Shown piece by piece: positions 9,480 to 18,558 of a stretch of 64,000 nt of DNA. Under the pieces are notes generated by a model. That model worked only from the letters and a program-made list of their open reading frames with translations, did not search any database and was not told the DNA's origin. A program made the position numbers and the translations under genes. The DNA comes from Sphingomonas sp. 37zxx (lineage in GTDB: Bacteria > Pseudomonadota > Alphaproteobacteria > Sphingomonadales > Sphingomonadaceae), in the NCBI RefSeq assembly GCF_000786205.1, contig NZ_JROH01000008.1, positions 1 to 64,000 of the forward strand. The letters are read 5' to 3'. Within the stretch, counting starts at the first letter, position 1, and each line of letters begins with the position of its first letter.

Positions 9480-9659
9480 TTACGCCCCGATCGCCAAAAT
9501 TTCACGGCCGTTATAATGGCCGCACGAACCGCACAGGATATGGGGACGCTTCAGTTCGCCGCAATTGGGGCATTCCTGAAACGACTCGACCGACAGCGAA
9601 TCGTGCGACCGGCGCATGCCGCGCTTCGACGGCGACGTTTTTCTTTTTGGAACGGCCAT
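9480..9659 (-). CDS. rpmF: 50S ribosomal protein L32
   Basis: This 59-residue ribosomal protein begins [20 protein letters not shown] and has a zinc ribbon from two cysteine pairs (CPNC and CGSC). The frame is open upstream to 9743, but the ATG at 9659 gives the standard L32 N-terminus. It heads the rpmF-plsX-fabH-ihfA-merR series, so its promoter should lie in 9660-9870. Confidence 0.95.
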   Translation of the reverse strand: MAVPKRKTSPSKRGMRRSHDSLSVESFQECPNCGELKRPHILCGSCGHYNGREILAIGA

Positions 9660-9872
9660 GTCGGCAAACCTTCTACGATATTCATCAAAACGTTCGGGGT
9701 CGCGATACGCTGCGCCGGCAATAGGGGCAAGCGGCACGGGCAAGCCGGCCGCATACCGGACCGGCGGCCGGGCAGGTCACGAAGCGAGGGTGCGCCTATA
9801 CCGATTTCCCACGCGGTTGCAAGGCTTGGGCTGTCGTGCGAGGCTTCTGGCAAGACAATGGGGGCAGATGCG

Positions 9873-10310
9873 ATGCATGGTTTGATGTTGCCGATCACGT
9901 TGACGACCGTCGGACTCGCCGCCTTGATCAACCTGTGGCTGGGCATCCGCACCATCCGCGTCCGATTGAGCGACGGTGTCGCGCTGGGCGATGGCGGCAA
10001 CAGCAATCTGCTCGCCCGGATGCGCGCGCAGGCCAATTTCGCCGAATACACGCCGATCGTGCTGCTGCTGATCGGCGGCATCGAGCTGGTTCGTGGCCCC
10101 TCGACGCTGCTGGGGGTTGCGGCGGTGGTGTTTCTGATTGGTCGGCTGTTTCACCCCTTCGGCATGCAGGGGCGGCTGTGGCCGCGCCAATTGGGGATGA
10201 TCACGACGCTGACGGTCACCGCGCTGCTGGCGGGCTATGCGATCTTCATCTCGCACAGCCCCGAACCGCGCGCGATCGAAACCCCCGCGCCCACCGCCCT
10301 GAAAGGCTGA
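9873..10310 (+). CDS. MAPEG-family membrane protein
   Basis: This is a small integral membrane protein of about 145 residues with four hydrophobic segments and the family signature RMRAQANFAEYTPIVLLLI, as in bacterial MAPEG (glutathione transferase/eicosanoid-type) proteins. The ATG at 9873 follows a GGGGG run by 8 bases; an in-frame ATG at 9858 is an alternative. It is divergent from rpmF. The substrate is unknown; a role in glutathione-linked detoxification at the membrane is a family-level guess. Confidence 0.85.
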   Translation: MHGLMLPITLTTVGLAALINLWLGIRTIRVRLSDGVALGDGGNSNLLARMRAQANFAEYTPIVLLLIGGIELVRGPSTLLGVAAVVFLIGRLFHPFGMQGRLWPRQLGMITTLTVTALLAGYAIFISHSPEPRAIETPAPTALKG

Positions 10311-10324
10311 GCCCCTCCGCCTTC

Positions 10325-10350
10325 GTCACCCCGGACTTGATCCAAGGGTC
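10325..10350. repeat. Decayed dispersed hairpin repeat
   Basis: GTCACCCCGGACTTGATCC followed by AAGGGTC is a decayed copy of the GTCACCCCGG...CCGGGGT hairpin family seen intact at 19267-19287. It lies between the MAPEG gene and the convergent MBL hydrolase and may act as a weak terminator. Confidence 0.4.
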
Positions 10351-10405
10351 GATGCGATTCGCTGTCACAACGCGGCACGCTGGTTGCTCATGGCTCGATG
10401 CCGGA

Positions 10406-11068
10406 TCACCCCTGCGCCAACACCCGATCGGCAACAAACGGGTTGGTCAGCCGCTCGACCCCGAACTGGCTTGGCTCGCCATGGCCGGGCAAAAACACCG
10501 TATCGTCGCCCAGCGGCCATAATTTGGTCACCACCGAATCGATCAGCGCCTGGGTATCGCTCAGCGGAAAATCGGTGCGGCCGACCGATCCCTTGAACAA
10601 CACGTCGCCCACCACCGCCAGTTTCGATTCGGGGTGGTGAAACACGACATGCCCCGGCGTGTGGCCCGGCGTTTCATAAACATCCAGCACCAGCTCGCCC
10701 ACCGTGACCATATCCCCCTCGACCAGCCAGCGCGCCGGCTCGAACGGCACGCCGCGAATGCCATAGTTGCGCCCGTCCTCGTCCAGCCGGGCGATCCAGA
10801 AGCGATCGGCCTCGTTCGGCCCTTCAATCGGCACGCCCAGCGCGTCGGCAAGCGGCTTAGCCTCGCCGCAATGGTCGATATGGCCATGCGTCAGCAGGAT
10901 TTTTTCGACCGTCACCTCCGCCTGCGCGATCGCGGCGTGAATGCGCGGCAAATCACCGCCGGGGTCGATCACCGCCGCGCGCATCGTCTTGGTACACCAT
11001 AGCAAGGTGCAGTTCTGCTGGAGCGGGGTGACGGGGATGATCGCGGCGCGAAGCGGATGGTCGGTCAT
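10406..11068 (-). CDS. Metallo-beta-lactamase-fold hydrolase (GloB-like)
   Basis: This 220-residue hydrolase has the metal motif THGHIDHCGEA, later ETPGHTPGHVV and VGDVLFKGSVGRTDFP, and FLPGHGEPS near the end. This pattern fits the hydroxyacylglutathione hydrolase-like (YcbL/GloB-type) branch of the metallo-beta-lactamase fold with two metals. The ATG at 11068 (MTDHPLRAAIIPVTPL) fits the family better than the upstream start at 11128. It is divergent from pabBC, and the 5' ends are about 80 bases apart. The exact thioester substrate is not known. Confidence 0.87.
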   Translation of the reverse strand: MTDHPLRAAIIPVTPLQQNCTLLWCTKTMRAAVIDPGGDLPRIHAAIAQAEVTVEKILLTHGHIDHCGEAKPLADALGVPIEGPNEADRFWIARLDEDGRNYGIRGVPFEPARWLVEGDMVTVGELVLDVYETPGHTPGHVVFHHPESKLAVVGDVLFKGSVGRTDFPLSDTQALIDSVVTKLWPLGDDTVFLPGHGEPSQFGVERLTNPFVADRVLAQG

Positions 11069-11146
11069 GTCGCACGGCATAGGCACCACGCGCATGTACC
11101 ACAACCGCCCTTGCCCCCGCGCCCGCATCGCGTCAGTGCTGGTGCG

Positions 11147-12895
11147 ATGATGCCCTCCGCACCTTTCGTCCTGCTCGACGACGCGCGTCCGGGGGGCACC
11201 TCGCGACTATATCGCGATCCGGTGCAGGTGCTTGCCACGTCAAGCGTGGCGGAAATCCCGGCGATGCTCGAGCAGATCCGCGCCGCAACCAGGGCCGGGC
11301 TCCACGCCGCTGGATTCCTGACCTATGGAGCCTCGCCCGCGTTCGAAGCCAAGGCACCGCCAAGCGCGCACGATCCGCTGCTGTGGTTCGGTCTGTTTGG
11401 CGATCCAGCGCCGTTCGACCCTGCCACCCTGCCCGAGCCGCGCGGTGCCTGGGTCGGCGCTGCCACCCCGCTGATCGATCGCGGCACCTATCTGCGTCAG
11501 GTCGCGGCGGTGCAGGCGTTGATCGCCGCCGGCGACATCTATCAGGCCAACCTCACCTTTCGCGCGACGGTGCGGCTCACGGGCGATCCGCTTGCCGCCT
11601 ATGCCCGGCTGCGCGCCGCCTCGGGTGCCGGCTGGGGAGCGATCATCGCCACGGGAGAGGCAATGCATTTGTCGCTTTCCCCCGAGTTATTCTTCGCGCT
11701 CGAGGGCGGCAAGCTGACCGCGCGCCCAATGAAGGGCACCGCCCCGCGCCAGGCCGATCCCGCCGCCGACGATGCCGCAGCCACCGCGCTGCGCGACGAT
11801 CCCAAGCAACGCGCCGAAAACCTGATGATCGTCGATCTGATGCGCAACGACCTGTCGCGGATCGCGGTGCCGGGCAGCGTCGCGGTGCCCGAATTATTCG
11901 CGGTCGAACGCTACCCCACCGTGCTTCAAATGGTGTCGACCGTCACCGCCGACCTCGCCCCCGGCCATGACGCCATTGATGTGCTGGCGGCGCTGTTCCC
12001 CTGCGGATCGATCACCGGCGCACCCAAATTGCGCGCGATGCAGGCGATTGCCGAGATCGAATCCGGCCCGCGCGGCCTGTACACCGGCGCGATCGGCTGT
12101 TTCGACCCCGGCGGCGATGCGCAATTCAACGTCGCGATCCGCACGCTGACGCTGCACGGCGACCAGGCAACGCTTGGCCTGGGTTCCGGGATCGTCGCCG
12201 ATTCGGTCGCCGCTGACGAATGGGACGAATGCCTCGCCAAGGGCGCGTTCCTTACCGCAGCACCGCGCGCGTTCGACCTCATCGAAACCATGCGCTTCGA
12301 CCCGCGCCAGGGGATCGCCTTGCTCGACCGGCATTTCGAACGGCTGCGGGCAAGCGCCAAGCATTTCGGCTTCTCCTTCGATCGCCACGCCACCCGCAAC
12401 GATCTGCAAGCCGCCACCTTCCGCCTAGAATCGGCTGCCAAGGTCCGGTTGCTGCTTGCCCCCAGCGGCACCGTCGCGATCGAGGTCGCACCGCTGCCAC
12501 CGCCGCCGACCGCCCCGGTGCAGGTCGCGCTGGTGCCGCACATTGTTTCGCCCGCCGATTTCCGCCTGCGACATAAAACCAGCGACCGTGCCTTTTACGA
12601 CGACCCCCGCCGCGCCTCGGGCTGTTTCGAAGTGATCTTCGTCGATCCCGAAGGTTTCGCCACCGAAGGCAGCTTCACCAGCATCTTCGTCGAGCGCGAC
12701 GGCATCCTGATCACCCCGCCGCTGTCGCGCGGCCTGCTCCCCGGCGTGCTGCGCGCCGATCTGATCGCCACCGGCCGTGCGATCGAGGGTGAGCTTACCC
12801 CCGCCGACCTCGCGCACGGCTTCTTCATCGGCAATGCGCTGCGCGGACTGGTATCAGCAGTTACGGTTGCGAACCCATCGGACGCGAGCGTATAG
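11147..12895 (+). CDS. pabB: Aminodeoxychorismate synthase I / lyase fusion (PabB-PabC)
   Basis: This is a two-domain protein of about 582 residues for 4-aminobenzoate synthesis in the folate pathway. Residues about 100-370 are a chorismate-binding PabB domain (AAGDIYQANLTF, CGSITGAPKLRAM, RGLYTGAIGCFDPGG). Residues about 380-580 are a fold-IV PLP lyase, PabC (FDLIETMRF, the PLP lysine in RHKTSDRAFYDD, and TEGSFTSIFVERDG). One chain thus makes aminodeoxychorismate and cleaves it, given ammonia from PabA, which is not in this window. Start ATGATG at 11147/11150. Confidence 0.9.
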   Translation: MMPSAPFVLLDDARPGGTSRLYRDPVQVLATSSVAEIPAMLEQIRAATRAGLHAAGFLTYGASPAFEAKAPPSAHDPLLWFGLFGDPAPFDPATLPEPRGAWVGAATPLIDRGTYLRQVAAVQALIAAGDIYQANLTFRATVRLTGDPLAAYARLRAASGAGWGAIIATGEAMHLSLSPELFFALEGGKLTARPMKGTAPRQADPAADDAAATALRDDPKQRAENLMIVDLMRNDLSRIAVPGSVAVPELFAVERYPTVLQMVSTVTADLAPGHDAIDVLAALFPCGSITGAPKLRAMQAIAEIESGPRGLYTGAIGCFDPGGDAQFNVAIRTLTLHGDQATLGLGSGIVADSVAADEWDECLAKGAFLTAAPRAFDLIETMRFDPRQGIALLDRHFERLRASAKHFGFSFDRHATRNDLQAATFRLESAAKVRLLLAPSGTVAIEVAPLPPPPTAPVQVALVPHIVSPADFRLRHKTSDRAFYDDPRRASGCFEVIFVDPEGFATEGSFTSIFVERDGILITPPLSRGLLPGVLRADLIATGRAIEGELTPADLAHGFFIGNALRGLVSAVTVANPSDASV

Positions 12896-12930
12896 GCCGC
12901 GCGCGCCTCCTTCCCCGAAAGCCCACGCCC

Positions 12931-14133
12931 ATGAAGCCCTCCGCCGCGCTCGACCGCATCAGCCCCTCGGCGACCCTCGCGATCACCTCGCGCGTGCTCG
13001 ACCTGAAGCGTGCGGGCGTCGATGTGATCGGGCTTGGCGCTGGCGAACCCGATTTCGACACCCCCGATTTCGTCAAGGAAGCCGCGATCGCCGCGATCCG
13101 CGATGGCAAGACCAAATATACCAATGTCGACGGCACCGCCGAGCTGAAGGAAGCCATCGCCGCCAAATTCGCGCGCGACAACGGGCTGACCTATGCCGCC
13201 AACCAGATCACGGTGAATGTCGGCGGCAAGCACACTTTGTTCAACGCGCTGGTCGCGACGATCAACCCCGGCGACGAAGTGATCGTGCCTGCCCCCTATT
13301 GGGTGAGCTATCCCGACATCGTCGAATTCGCCGGTGGCAAGCCGGTGTTCATCGCGGCAGGGGCCGATCAGCAGTATAAGGTCACGCCCGAACAGATCGA
13401 GGCGGCGATCACGCAGAACACCAAATGGCTGATCCTCAATTCGCCGTCGAACCCCACCGGCGCGGCCTACACCGCCGATGAGCTGCGCGCGATCGGCCGC
13501 GTGCTCGAACGCCATCCGCATGTGTGGATCATGGCCGACGATATGTACGAACATATCGTCTATGACGGTTTCGAATTCGCCACGATCGCGCAGGTCTGCC
13601 CGACATTGTACGATCGCACACTGACGGTGAATGGCTGTTCCAAGGCTTATGCGATGACCGGCTGGCGGATCGGCTTTGCCGGCGGCGCGCCCTGGCTGAT
13701 CAAGGCGATGGCCAAGCTCCAGTCGCAATCGACCTCGAACCCCTGTTCGATCGCGCAAGCCGCCGCCACCGCCGCGCTGAACGGCGACCAGTCGTTCCTG
13801 AAGGAGCGCAACGCCGCGTTCCAGATCCGCCGCGACCTGGTCGTCGGCATGCTCAATGCAATCCCCGGCATCACCTGCCCCACGCCCGAGGGTGCGTTTT
13901 ACGTCTATCCCGAATTTTCGGCCCTGATCGGCAGCCAGACGCCCGGCGGCGTGGTGATCGACAATGACGAAGCGTTCGTCACCTATCTGCTCGACGAAGC
14001 CAAGGTTGCCTGCGTTCAGGGCGCGGCGTTCGGCGTCTCGCCGGCGATGCGGATCAGCTACGCCACCAGCGATTCGTTGCTCCGCGAAGCCTGCACGCGG
14101 ATCGCGACCGCGGTCGACGCACTGAAACGCTGA
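12931..14133 (+). CDS. aatA: Aspartate aminotransferase (class I, Ib type)
   Basis: This 400-residue PLP enzyme interconverts aspartate/2-oxoglutarate and oxaloacetate/glutamate. Seen in the sequence: VIGLGAGEPDFDTPDF at the N-terminus, NSPSNPTGAAY, the PLP lysine in GCSKAYAMTGWRIGF near 237, and the substrate-carboxylate arginine in MRISYATSD near the end. The length matches alphaproteobacterial AatA. A GCGCTGC-ATT-GCAGCGC hairpin follows at 14144-14160 without a clear T run. Confidence 0.92.
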   Translation: MKPSAALDRISPSATLAITSRVLDLKRAGVDVIGLGAGEPDFDTPDFVKEAAIAAIRDGKTKYTNVDGTAELKEAIAAKFARDNGLTYAANQITVNVGGKHTLFNALVATINPGDEVIVPAPYWVSYPDIVEFAGGKPVFIAAGADQQYKVTPEQIEAAITQNTKWLILNSPSNPTGAAYTADELRAIGRVLERHPHVWIMADDMYEHIVYDGFEFATIAQVCPTLYDRTLTVNGCSKAYAMTGWRIGFAGGAPWLIKAMAKLQSQSTSNPCSIAQAAATAALNGDQSFLKERNAAFQIRRDLVVGMLNAIPGITCPTPEGAFYVYPEFSALIGSQTPGGVVIDNDEAFVTYLLDEAKVACVQGAAFGVSPAMRISYATSDSLLREACTRIATAVDALKR

Positions 14134-14143
14134 GTTTCCACTT

Positions 14144-14160
14144 GCGCTGCATTGCAGCGC
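14144..14160 (+). terminator. Weak hairpin after aspartate aminotransferase
   Basis: A perfect 7-bp stem with a 3-base loop lies 11 bases after the aatA stop. No T tract follows, so it may be a processing or stabilising hairpin rather than a full intrinsic terminator. Confidence 0.35.
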
Positions 14161-14309
14161 AGCAATCCGAACCTTAGATGAACGATCACGCAAGCGGTCG
14201 TTCACCGCGCACCCTTATAGAGTTGCTGGCAAGGCATGGGGACATTTCCCGTGCCCGGACCGATCGTCGCACAAAGGCGCTGCCTTTGGCCCAGCAAGGA
14301 AGAAAGACG

Positions 14310-14456
14310 ATGCTCAAGTTCCTGCGCGCCGGCTATTTTCGGCATTTCCTCAGCGGCTTCGCGATCGGCGCCATCGGCCTGGTCGCGGCGCAGACCGCAC
14401 AGTCCGAAAGCCCGTCGCCGCATGCGGCCAGCATTGTGGCCGAATCGGTCGGCTGA
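14310..14456 (+). CDS. Small single-pass membrane or exported protein (48 aa)
   Basis: An ATG with AAGGAAGA 5-10 bases before it opens a 48-codon frame: a basic start (MLKFLRAGYFRHF), a hydrophobic stretch of about 18 residues (LSGFAIGAIGLVAAQTAQ) and a short polar tail. It could be a single-pass inner-membrane peptide or a cleaved signal peptide with a short mature part. It ends 48 bases before msrA on the same strand, so co-expression with the exported MsrA is possible. I do not recognise a family. Confidence 0.5.
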   Translation: MLKFLRAGYFRHFLSGFAIGAIGLVAAQTAQSESPSPHAASIVAESVG

Positions 14457-14504
14457 CCCTATCTGGATAGCATTGGGCGATCCGCCCCGCCCCGGAGCAG
14501 CCCC

Positions 14505-15164
14505 ATGTTGAAGCCGATCCTGATCGTCGCCGCCATCGCTGCCGCTGCGATCGCGGTGTTGCCCGTCGCCGGTCATGCCGAGCGCGCCGTGCCGATCCCC
14601 GCCCCCGCGATCGACGTTCCTGCGGCCAAGGGTCAGGCAGTGGCGATCTTTGCCGGTGGCTGTTTCTGGGGGCTGGAGGCGGTGTTCGAACAGGTGAAGG
14701 GCGTGCGCCAGGTCGTCAGCGGCTATGCCGGCGGCACCCGCGACACCGCGAACTATGCCGCGGTCAGCAGCGAAAAAACCGGTCATGCCGAAGCGATCCG
14801 CATCGTCTATGACCCCGCACAGGTGAGTTACGGCACCTTGCTGCGCGTCTTCTTCTCGGTCGCGCACAACCCAACTGAATTGAATCGCCAGGGGCCGGAT
14901 ACCGGCCCCAGCTATCGCTCTGCGATCTTCCCGCAAACACCGCAGCAAAAGACGGTGGCGCAGCGCTATATCGCGCAACTCGGCCAGACCAAGGCATGGG
15001 ACAAGCCGATCGTCACCCGGATCGAAAGCGGCGGCTTCTTCCCGGCAGAGGCCTATCACCAGGATTTCTACCGCAAAAATCCCTATCATCCCTACATCGT
15101 GCGCTGGGACAAGCCCAAGGTCGCGGCGTTCCGCGCCGGTTTCCCCTCACTGGTGCGCGGCTGA
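14505..15164 (+). CDS. msrA: Peptide-methionine (S)-S-oxide reductase, exported
   Basis: This 219-residue MsrA reduces methionine-S-sulfoxide in proteins. The catalytic GCFWG box has its cysteine at residue 53. Conserved SGYAGG, TGHAEAI and YHQDFY boxes follow. Residues 1-25 form a signal peptide (LIVAAIAAAAIAVLPVAGHA), so it should act in the periplasm, unlike cytoplasmic MsrA. A separate msrB lies at 27.9 kb; there is no MsrA-MsrB fusion. Confidence 0.93.
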   Translation: MLKPILIVAAIAAAAIAVLPVAGHAERAVPIPAPAIDVPAAKGQAVAIFAGGCFWGLEAVFEQVKGVRQVVSGYAGGTRDTANYAAVSSEKTGHAEAIRIVYDPAQVSYGTLLRVFFSVAHNPTELNRQGPDTGPSYRSAIFPQTPQQKTVAQRYIAQLGQTKAWDKPIVTRIESGGFFPAEAYHQDFYRKNPYHPYIVRWDKPKVAAFRAGFPSLVRG

Positions 15165-15219
15165 CGCAACCTTCGATCGCCAAGCGCGTAGTAGCGCCGA
15201 CGTTGCACAGGAGATTGCC

Positions 15220-15492
15220 GTGAATCAGAACATCCTAGAAGGCACTGGCCGCGACATTGGCGGCTCGCTCAAGCAGGCAGCCGGCGACGTGCTCGACCGC
15301 AATGACCTCAAGGCCGAAGGTTCGGCGGACAAGTTCGGCGGCAAGACCCAAAAGGCAGCCGGCCACGCCCAGGCCGCGGTCGAGGACATTGCCGGCCCCG
15401 TCGTCGATTTCGTTCGCCGCCAGCCCTTGATCTCGCTCGGTATCGCCGGCGTGCTCGGCTATCTGTTGCTGTCGGGCGGTCGCAAGGACTGA
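15220..15492 (+). CDS. CsbD-like stress protein
   Basis: This 90-residue protein starts with GTG after AGGAG (15208-15212). The N-terminal part (GTGRDIGGSLKQAAGDVL, AEGSADKFGGKTQKAAG) is a CsbD-like repeat region rich in A, G, K and D. The C-terminal end has one hydrophobic segment (LISLGIAGVLGYLLLSGG) that should anchor it in the membrane. CsbD-type proteins are induced by general stress in many bacteria; the mechanism is not known. Confidence 0.78.
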   Translation: MNQNILEGTGRDIGGSLKQAAGDVLDRNDLKAEGSADKFGGKTQKAAGHAQAAVEDIAGPVVDFVRRQPLISLGIAGVLGYLLLSGGRKD

Positions 15493-15589
15493 TCGCAACC
15501 CGAACCGTTCTTCCTGAGTAGGGACTGAGCGAAGGCGAAGGCCCGTATCGAAGGACATGCCCCAACCGGGCGGATGCTTCGATACGCCG

Positions 15590-15624
15590 CTTCGACAAGC
15601 TCAGCGTCTACTCAGCACGAACGG
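15590..15624. repeat. Dispersed intergenic repeat unit
   Basis: CTTCGACAAGCTCAGC, then GTCTACTCAGCACGAACGG, fills much of the gap between the convergent CsbD-like and dinB genes. The unit is the reverse-oriented relative of the one at 1993-2016. The preceding bases 15500-15590 hold related CGAAGG/GTATCGAAGGAC words. Possibly a transcription stop between convergent genes. Confidence 0.5.
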
Positions 15625-15630
15625 GGCTTC

Positions 15631-16716
15631 CTACCCCAGCGGCAACCCCGGCTGTAAATCCTCCTGCGCCGCCTCCCCAAGCGCCGACAGCGTCAGCCCC
15701 AACAGCCGCACCGGCATTTCGACCGGATACAAAGCGCGCAACAGCAGATCGCCCGCCGCGCCAAACGCCGCGCGGTCGCTCACTCCTGCCGCCAGCGTCC
15801 GCGCCCGCGTGATCGTGCGAAAATCATTATACCGCAGCTTCAGCGTCACGCGCCGCCCCCATGCTTGGTGCCGCTCGATCCGCACCCACGCGGCATCGGC
15901 CACGCGCTCAATCGCTGCGTGCAGCGAATCCCAATCGGACAGGTCATGTTCGAACGTCCGCTCGGCTCCGATCGACTTTGATTCGCGATTCACCCGCACC
16001 GGGCGGTGATCCTCGCCCCGCGCCGCCGCATAAAGATAGTCGGCGAAACTGCCGAACGCGCGGCGCATCTCGTCGATCGTCAGCCCGGCCAGATCGGCCC
16101 CGGTCGAAATGCCCATCCGCTCCATCTTGGCGGCGGTCACCGGCCCCACGCCGTGAAACCGCCGCACCGGCAGGCTGCCGACGAACGCCGCGCCCTGCCC
16201 CGGCGGGATCACGCACAGGCCATCGGGCTTGTTCTGGTCCGACGCCAGCTTGGCGATGAACTTGTTGTACGAAACACCCGCCGACGCGGTCAGCCCGGTT
16301 TCGGCGGCGATCCGCTCGCGGATGGCGGCGGCCGTATCGCGCGCCGATCCGATTCCCGCCAGATCGGCACTGACGTCGAGATACGCCTCGTCCAATGACA
16401 GCGGTTCGATCAGCGGGGTGAACTCGGCAAAGATCGCGCGGATCTGCCGCGACACCGCGCTGTAGACGTCGAATCGCGGCGGCACGAACACCAGTTCGGG
16501 GCATCGCTTGGCGGCGGTGACCGACGGCATTGCCGATCGCACCCCGAACTTGCGCGCTTCATAGCTTGCCGCCGCCACCACGCCGCGGGCACGCGATCCG
16601 CCCACCGCCACCGGCTTGCCGCGCAATTCGGGAAAGTCGCGCTGCTCGACCGATGCGTAAAAGGCATCCATGTCGATATGGATGATCTTGCGAACGCCTT
16701 GCGCGGCTGCGGTCAC
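15631..16716 (-). CDS. dinB: DNA polymerase IV (Y family)
   Basis: This 361-residue translesion polymerase has both catalytic carboxylate boxes: HIDMDAFYASVEQRD at the N-terminus and PLSLDEAYLDVSADL near 105. It also has the DNA-binding GVSYNKFIAKLASD segment. It copies past damaged bases. Its start overlaps the DUF1489 stop by 4 bases, so it is part of an mgtE-DUF1489-dinB run. I did not find a clear LexA box near it. Confidence 0.92.
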   Translation of the reverse strand: MTAAAQGVRKIIHIDMDAFYASVEQRDFPELRGKPVAVGGSRARGVVAAASYEARKFGVRSAMPSVTAAKRCPELVFVPPRFDVYSAVSRQIRAIFAEFTPLIEPLSLDEAYLDVSADLAGIGSARDTAAAIRERIAAETGLTASAGVSYNKFIAKLASDQNKPDGLCVIPPGQGAAFVGSLPVRRFHGVGPVTAAKMERMGISTGADLAGLTIDEMRRAFGSFADYLYAAARGEDHRPVRVNRESKSIGAERTFEHDLSDWDSLHAAIERVADAAWVRIERHQAWGRRVTLKLRYNDFRTITRARTLAAGVSDRAAFGAAGDLLLRALYPVEMPVRLLGLTLSALGEAAQEDLQPGLPLG

Positions 16717-17117
16717 AGCAGCGCTAAGGCGTGCAATTCCCCGATCAACGCCGACGGCATCGCCGCAATTGCCGCGCCTGCCTCCCCCAGGTCGCGTGGC
16801 GCATCGGCTGCCTCCAGATAGCGCCAGCCCTGATGCGCGCGCTTGGGCCGCGCCTCGACCAGCACCAGCGCGGGGTCTAGCAGGATCGCTACCCGCCCGC
16901 CCTCTGCCTCACCGAACCCCAGGATCGGCGATCGCGCGACCAATTGATGCTTCAGGATCCAGAACAAAGATCCCTGCCCCGCGACCTCGGCATGCCGTTT
17001 GGGCAGGTAGCGGGTGGTGAGGAACACCGGCCCCATCTCGGCCCGCGCGGCCAGGCGGCTACGCAAATGGTCAACGCTGTCGGCGGCGAACGCCACTTTG
17101 GTCAGGTGCAACGGCAT
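16713..17117 (-). CDS. DUF1489 family protein
   Basis: This 134-residue protein matches the DUF1489 family common in alphaproteobacteria: MPLHLTKVAFAADSVDHL at the start, VFLTTRYLPKRHAEV, then SLFWILKHQLVARSPILGF. The function is unknown. The frame is open upstream to 17189, but the ATG at 17117 gives the family N-terminus. It lies 31 bases after mgtE and overlaps dinB by 4 bases. Confidence 0.85.
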   Translation of the reverse strand: MPLHLTKVAFAADSVDHLRSRLAARAEMGPVFLTTRYLPKRHAEVAGQGSLFWILKHQLVARSPILGFGEAEGGRVAILLDPALVLVEARPKRAHQGWRYLEAADAPRDLGEAGAAIAAMPSALIGELHALALL

Positions 17118-17148
17118 CGGCTGCACTTGGGCAGCCGCACGGTTTCGA

Positions 17149-18558
17149 TCAACCCATCGAGACCAGGCCGCTGAGCACCGCGAGGCCAAGAAACGCCAGG
17201 AACCCCATCGAATCGGTCACCATCGTCACGAACACCGACGATGCGACCGCCGGATCCTGCTCCAGCCGTTCGAGCACCACCGGCACCAGCACCCCGGCAA
17301 GCCCCGCGACCAGAATGTTGAGCAGGATCGCCGACGCGATCACCATCCCCAGCATCGGACTGGCATAGAGCAGCGCCGCGCCGCTTCCCAACAGCACCGC
17401 GATCGTCAGCCCGTTCATCAGCGCGACCAGGATTTCGCGGCGGATCGTTCGCAGCGTGTTCGATTTGGTCAACTGGTTGGTCGCCAGCGCGCGCACCGCG
17501 ACCGCCATCGCCTGCGTGCCCGCATTGCCGCCGATCGACGCGACGATCGGCATCAGCACCGCCAGCGCCACCATCTGCTCGATCGCCCCACCAAACGCCG
17601 CGATGATCCCTGAGGCGAGCAACGCGGTGAACAGGTTGGCGATCAGCCAGCGGACGCGCGCGCGATAACTGTCGGCGATCGGCTCGTTGATGTCGCCATC
17701 GCCCGCGCCCGACATCAGCAGCGCGTCTTCGCCCGCTTCCTGGCTGATGATGTGAACGATGTCGTCCACCGTCACCACCCCCACCAGCCGCCCGCTCGAA
17801 TCGACCACCGCCGCTGAAATCAGCGCATATTTCTGGAAGCGAAGCGCGACTTCCTCCTGGTCCATGTCGACCGGGATCAGCGTCTGTTCGCGCTTCATCA
17901 CGTCGGTCATCGCCACCACGCGCGGGGTGCGAAGAACCCAGGAAAGATTGCAGGTGCCCACCGGCCGATGCGCCGGATCGACGACGAAGATTTCCCAGAA
18001 ATCGGTGGTCAGCTGATCGTCGCCGCGCAGATAATCGAGCACGTCGCCGACGGTCCAATGTTCAGGCACCGCGATCAGCTCGCGCTGCATCAACCGGCCC
18101 GCCGATTCCTCGGGGTAGGACAGTGCCTCCTCGATCGCCGCGCGATCATCGGGGTCGAGCGCGCGCAGCACCGCGCGCTGGTCTTCCTCGTCCAGATCCT
18201 CGATAATCGCGACCGCGTCGTCGGTGTCGAGTTCGCCCGCAATGTCGGCGAGCTGGCGCGGGTTGAGCGCCTCGACCAGGGCATCGCGCACCCAGTCGTT
18301 CATCTCGGCGAGCACGTCGCCGTCGATCCGCTCCGAAATCGCCGCCGCCAGCGATGCGCGCATGTCGGCCGGCGCGATTTCGATCAGATCGGCGATGTCA
18401 GCGGCGTGCAGCGGCTCGACCAGCGCATTCGCGCCCTCGGTATCGCCGGCCTCGACCGCCTCCAGGATTGCGCGGACAAAGGCCGGTTTCAGCCGGTCGT
18501 CCTCGTCCAGCCCGGTTTCGCGCAGCTCGTCGATGGGGGGAAGCTCGGCCTCACTCAT
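17149..18558 (-). CDS. mgtE: Magnesium transporter MgtE
   Basis: This magnesium channel/transporter of about 469 residues has the MgtE layout: an N-terminal helical MgtE_N domain (LHAADIADLIEIAPADMR), a pair of CBS domains (MQRELIAVPEHWTVGDVLDY and VVDSSGRLVGVVTVDDI) and about five C-terminal membrane segments (IVASIGGNAGTQAMAV is the family signature in the pore). The CBS and N domains sense cytoplasmic magnesium. The ATG at 18558 with GGGAGGGC just before it is preferred over the upstream frame opening at 18645. Confidence 0.93.
   Translation of the reverse strand: MSEAELPPIDELRETGLDEDDRLKPAFVRAILEAVEAGDTEGANALVEPLHAADIADLIEIAPADMRASLAAAISERIDGDVLAEMNDWVRDALVEALNPRQLADIAGELDTDDAVAIIEDLDEEDQRAVLRALDPDDRAAIEEALSYPEESAGRLMQRELIAVPEHWTVGDVLDYLRGDDQLTTDFWEIFVVDPAHRPVGTCNLSWVLRTPRVVAMTDVMKREQTLIPVDMDQEEVALRFQKYALISAAVVDSSGRLVGVVTVDDIVHIISQEAGEDALLMSGAGDGDINEPIADSYRARVRWLIANLFTALLASGIIAAFGGAIEQMVALAVLMPIVASIGGNAGTQAMAVAVRALATNQLTKSNTLRTIRREILVALMNGLTIAVLLGSGAALLYASPMLGMVIASAILLNILVAGLAGVLVPVVLERLEQDPAVASSVFVTMVTDSMGFLAFLGLAVLSGLVSMG

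Noticed and set aside
12595..14205. 536-codon minus-strand frame opposite the aminotransferase
   Set aside because: Shadow frame; no recognisable motif, while the plus strand has a full aminotransferase.
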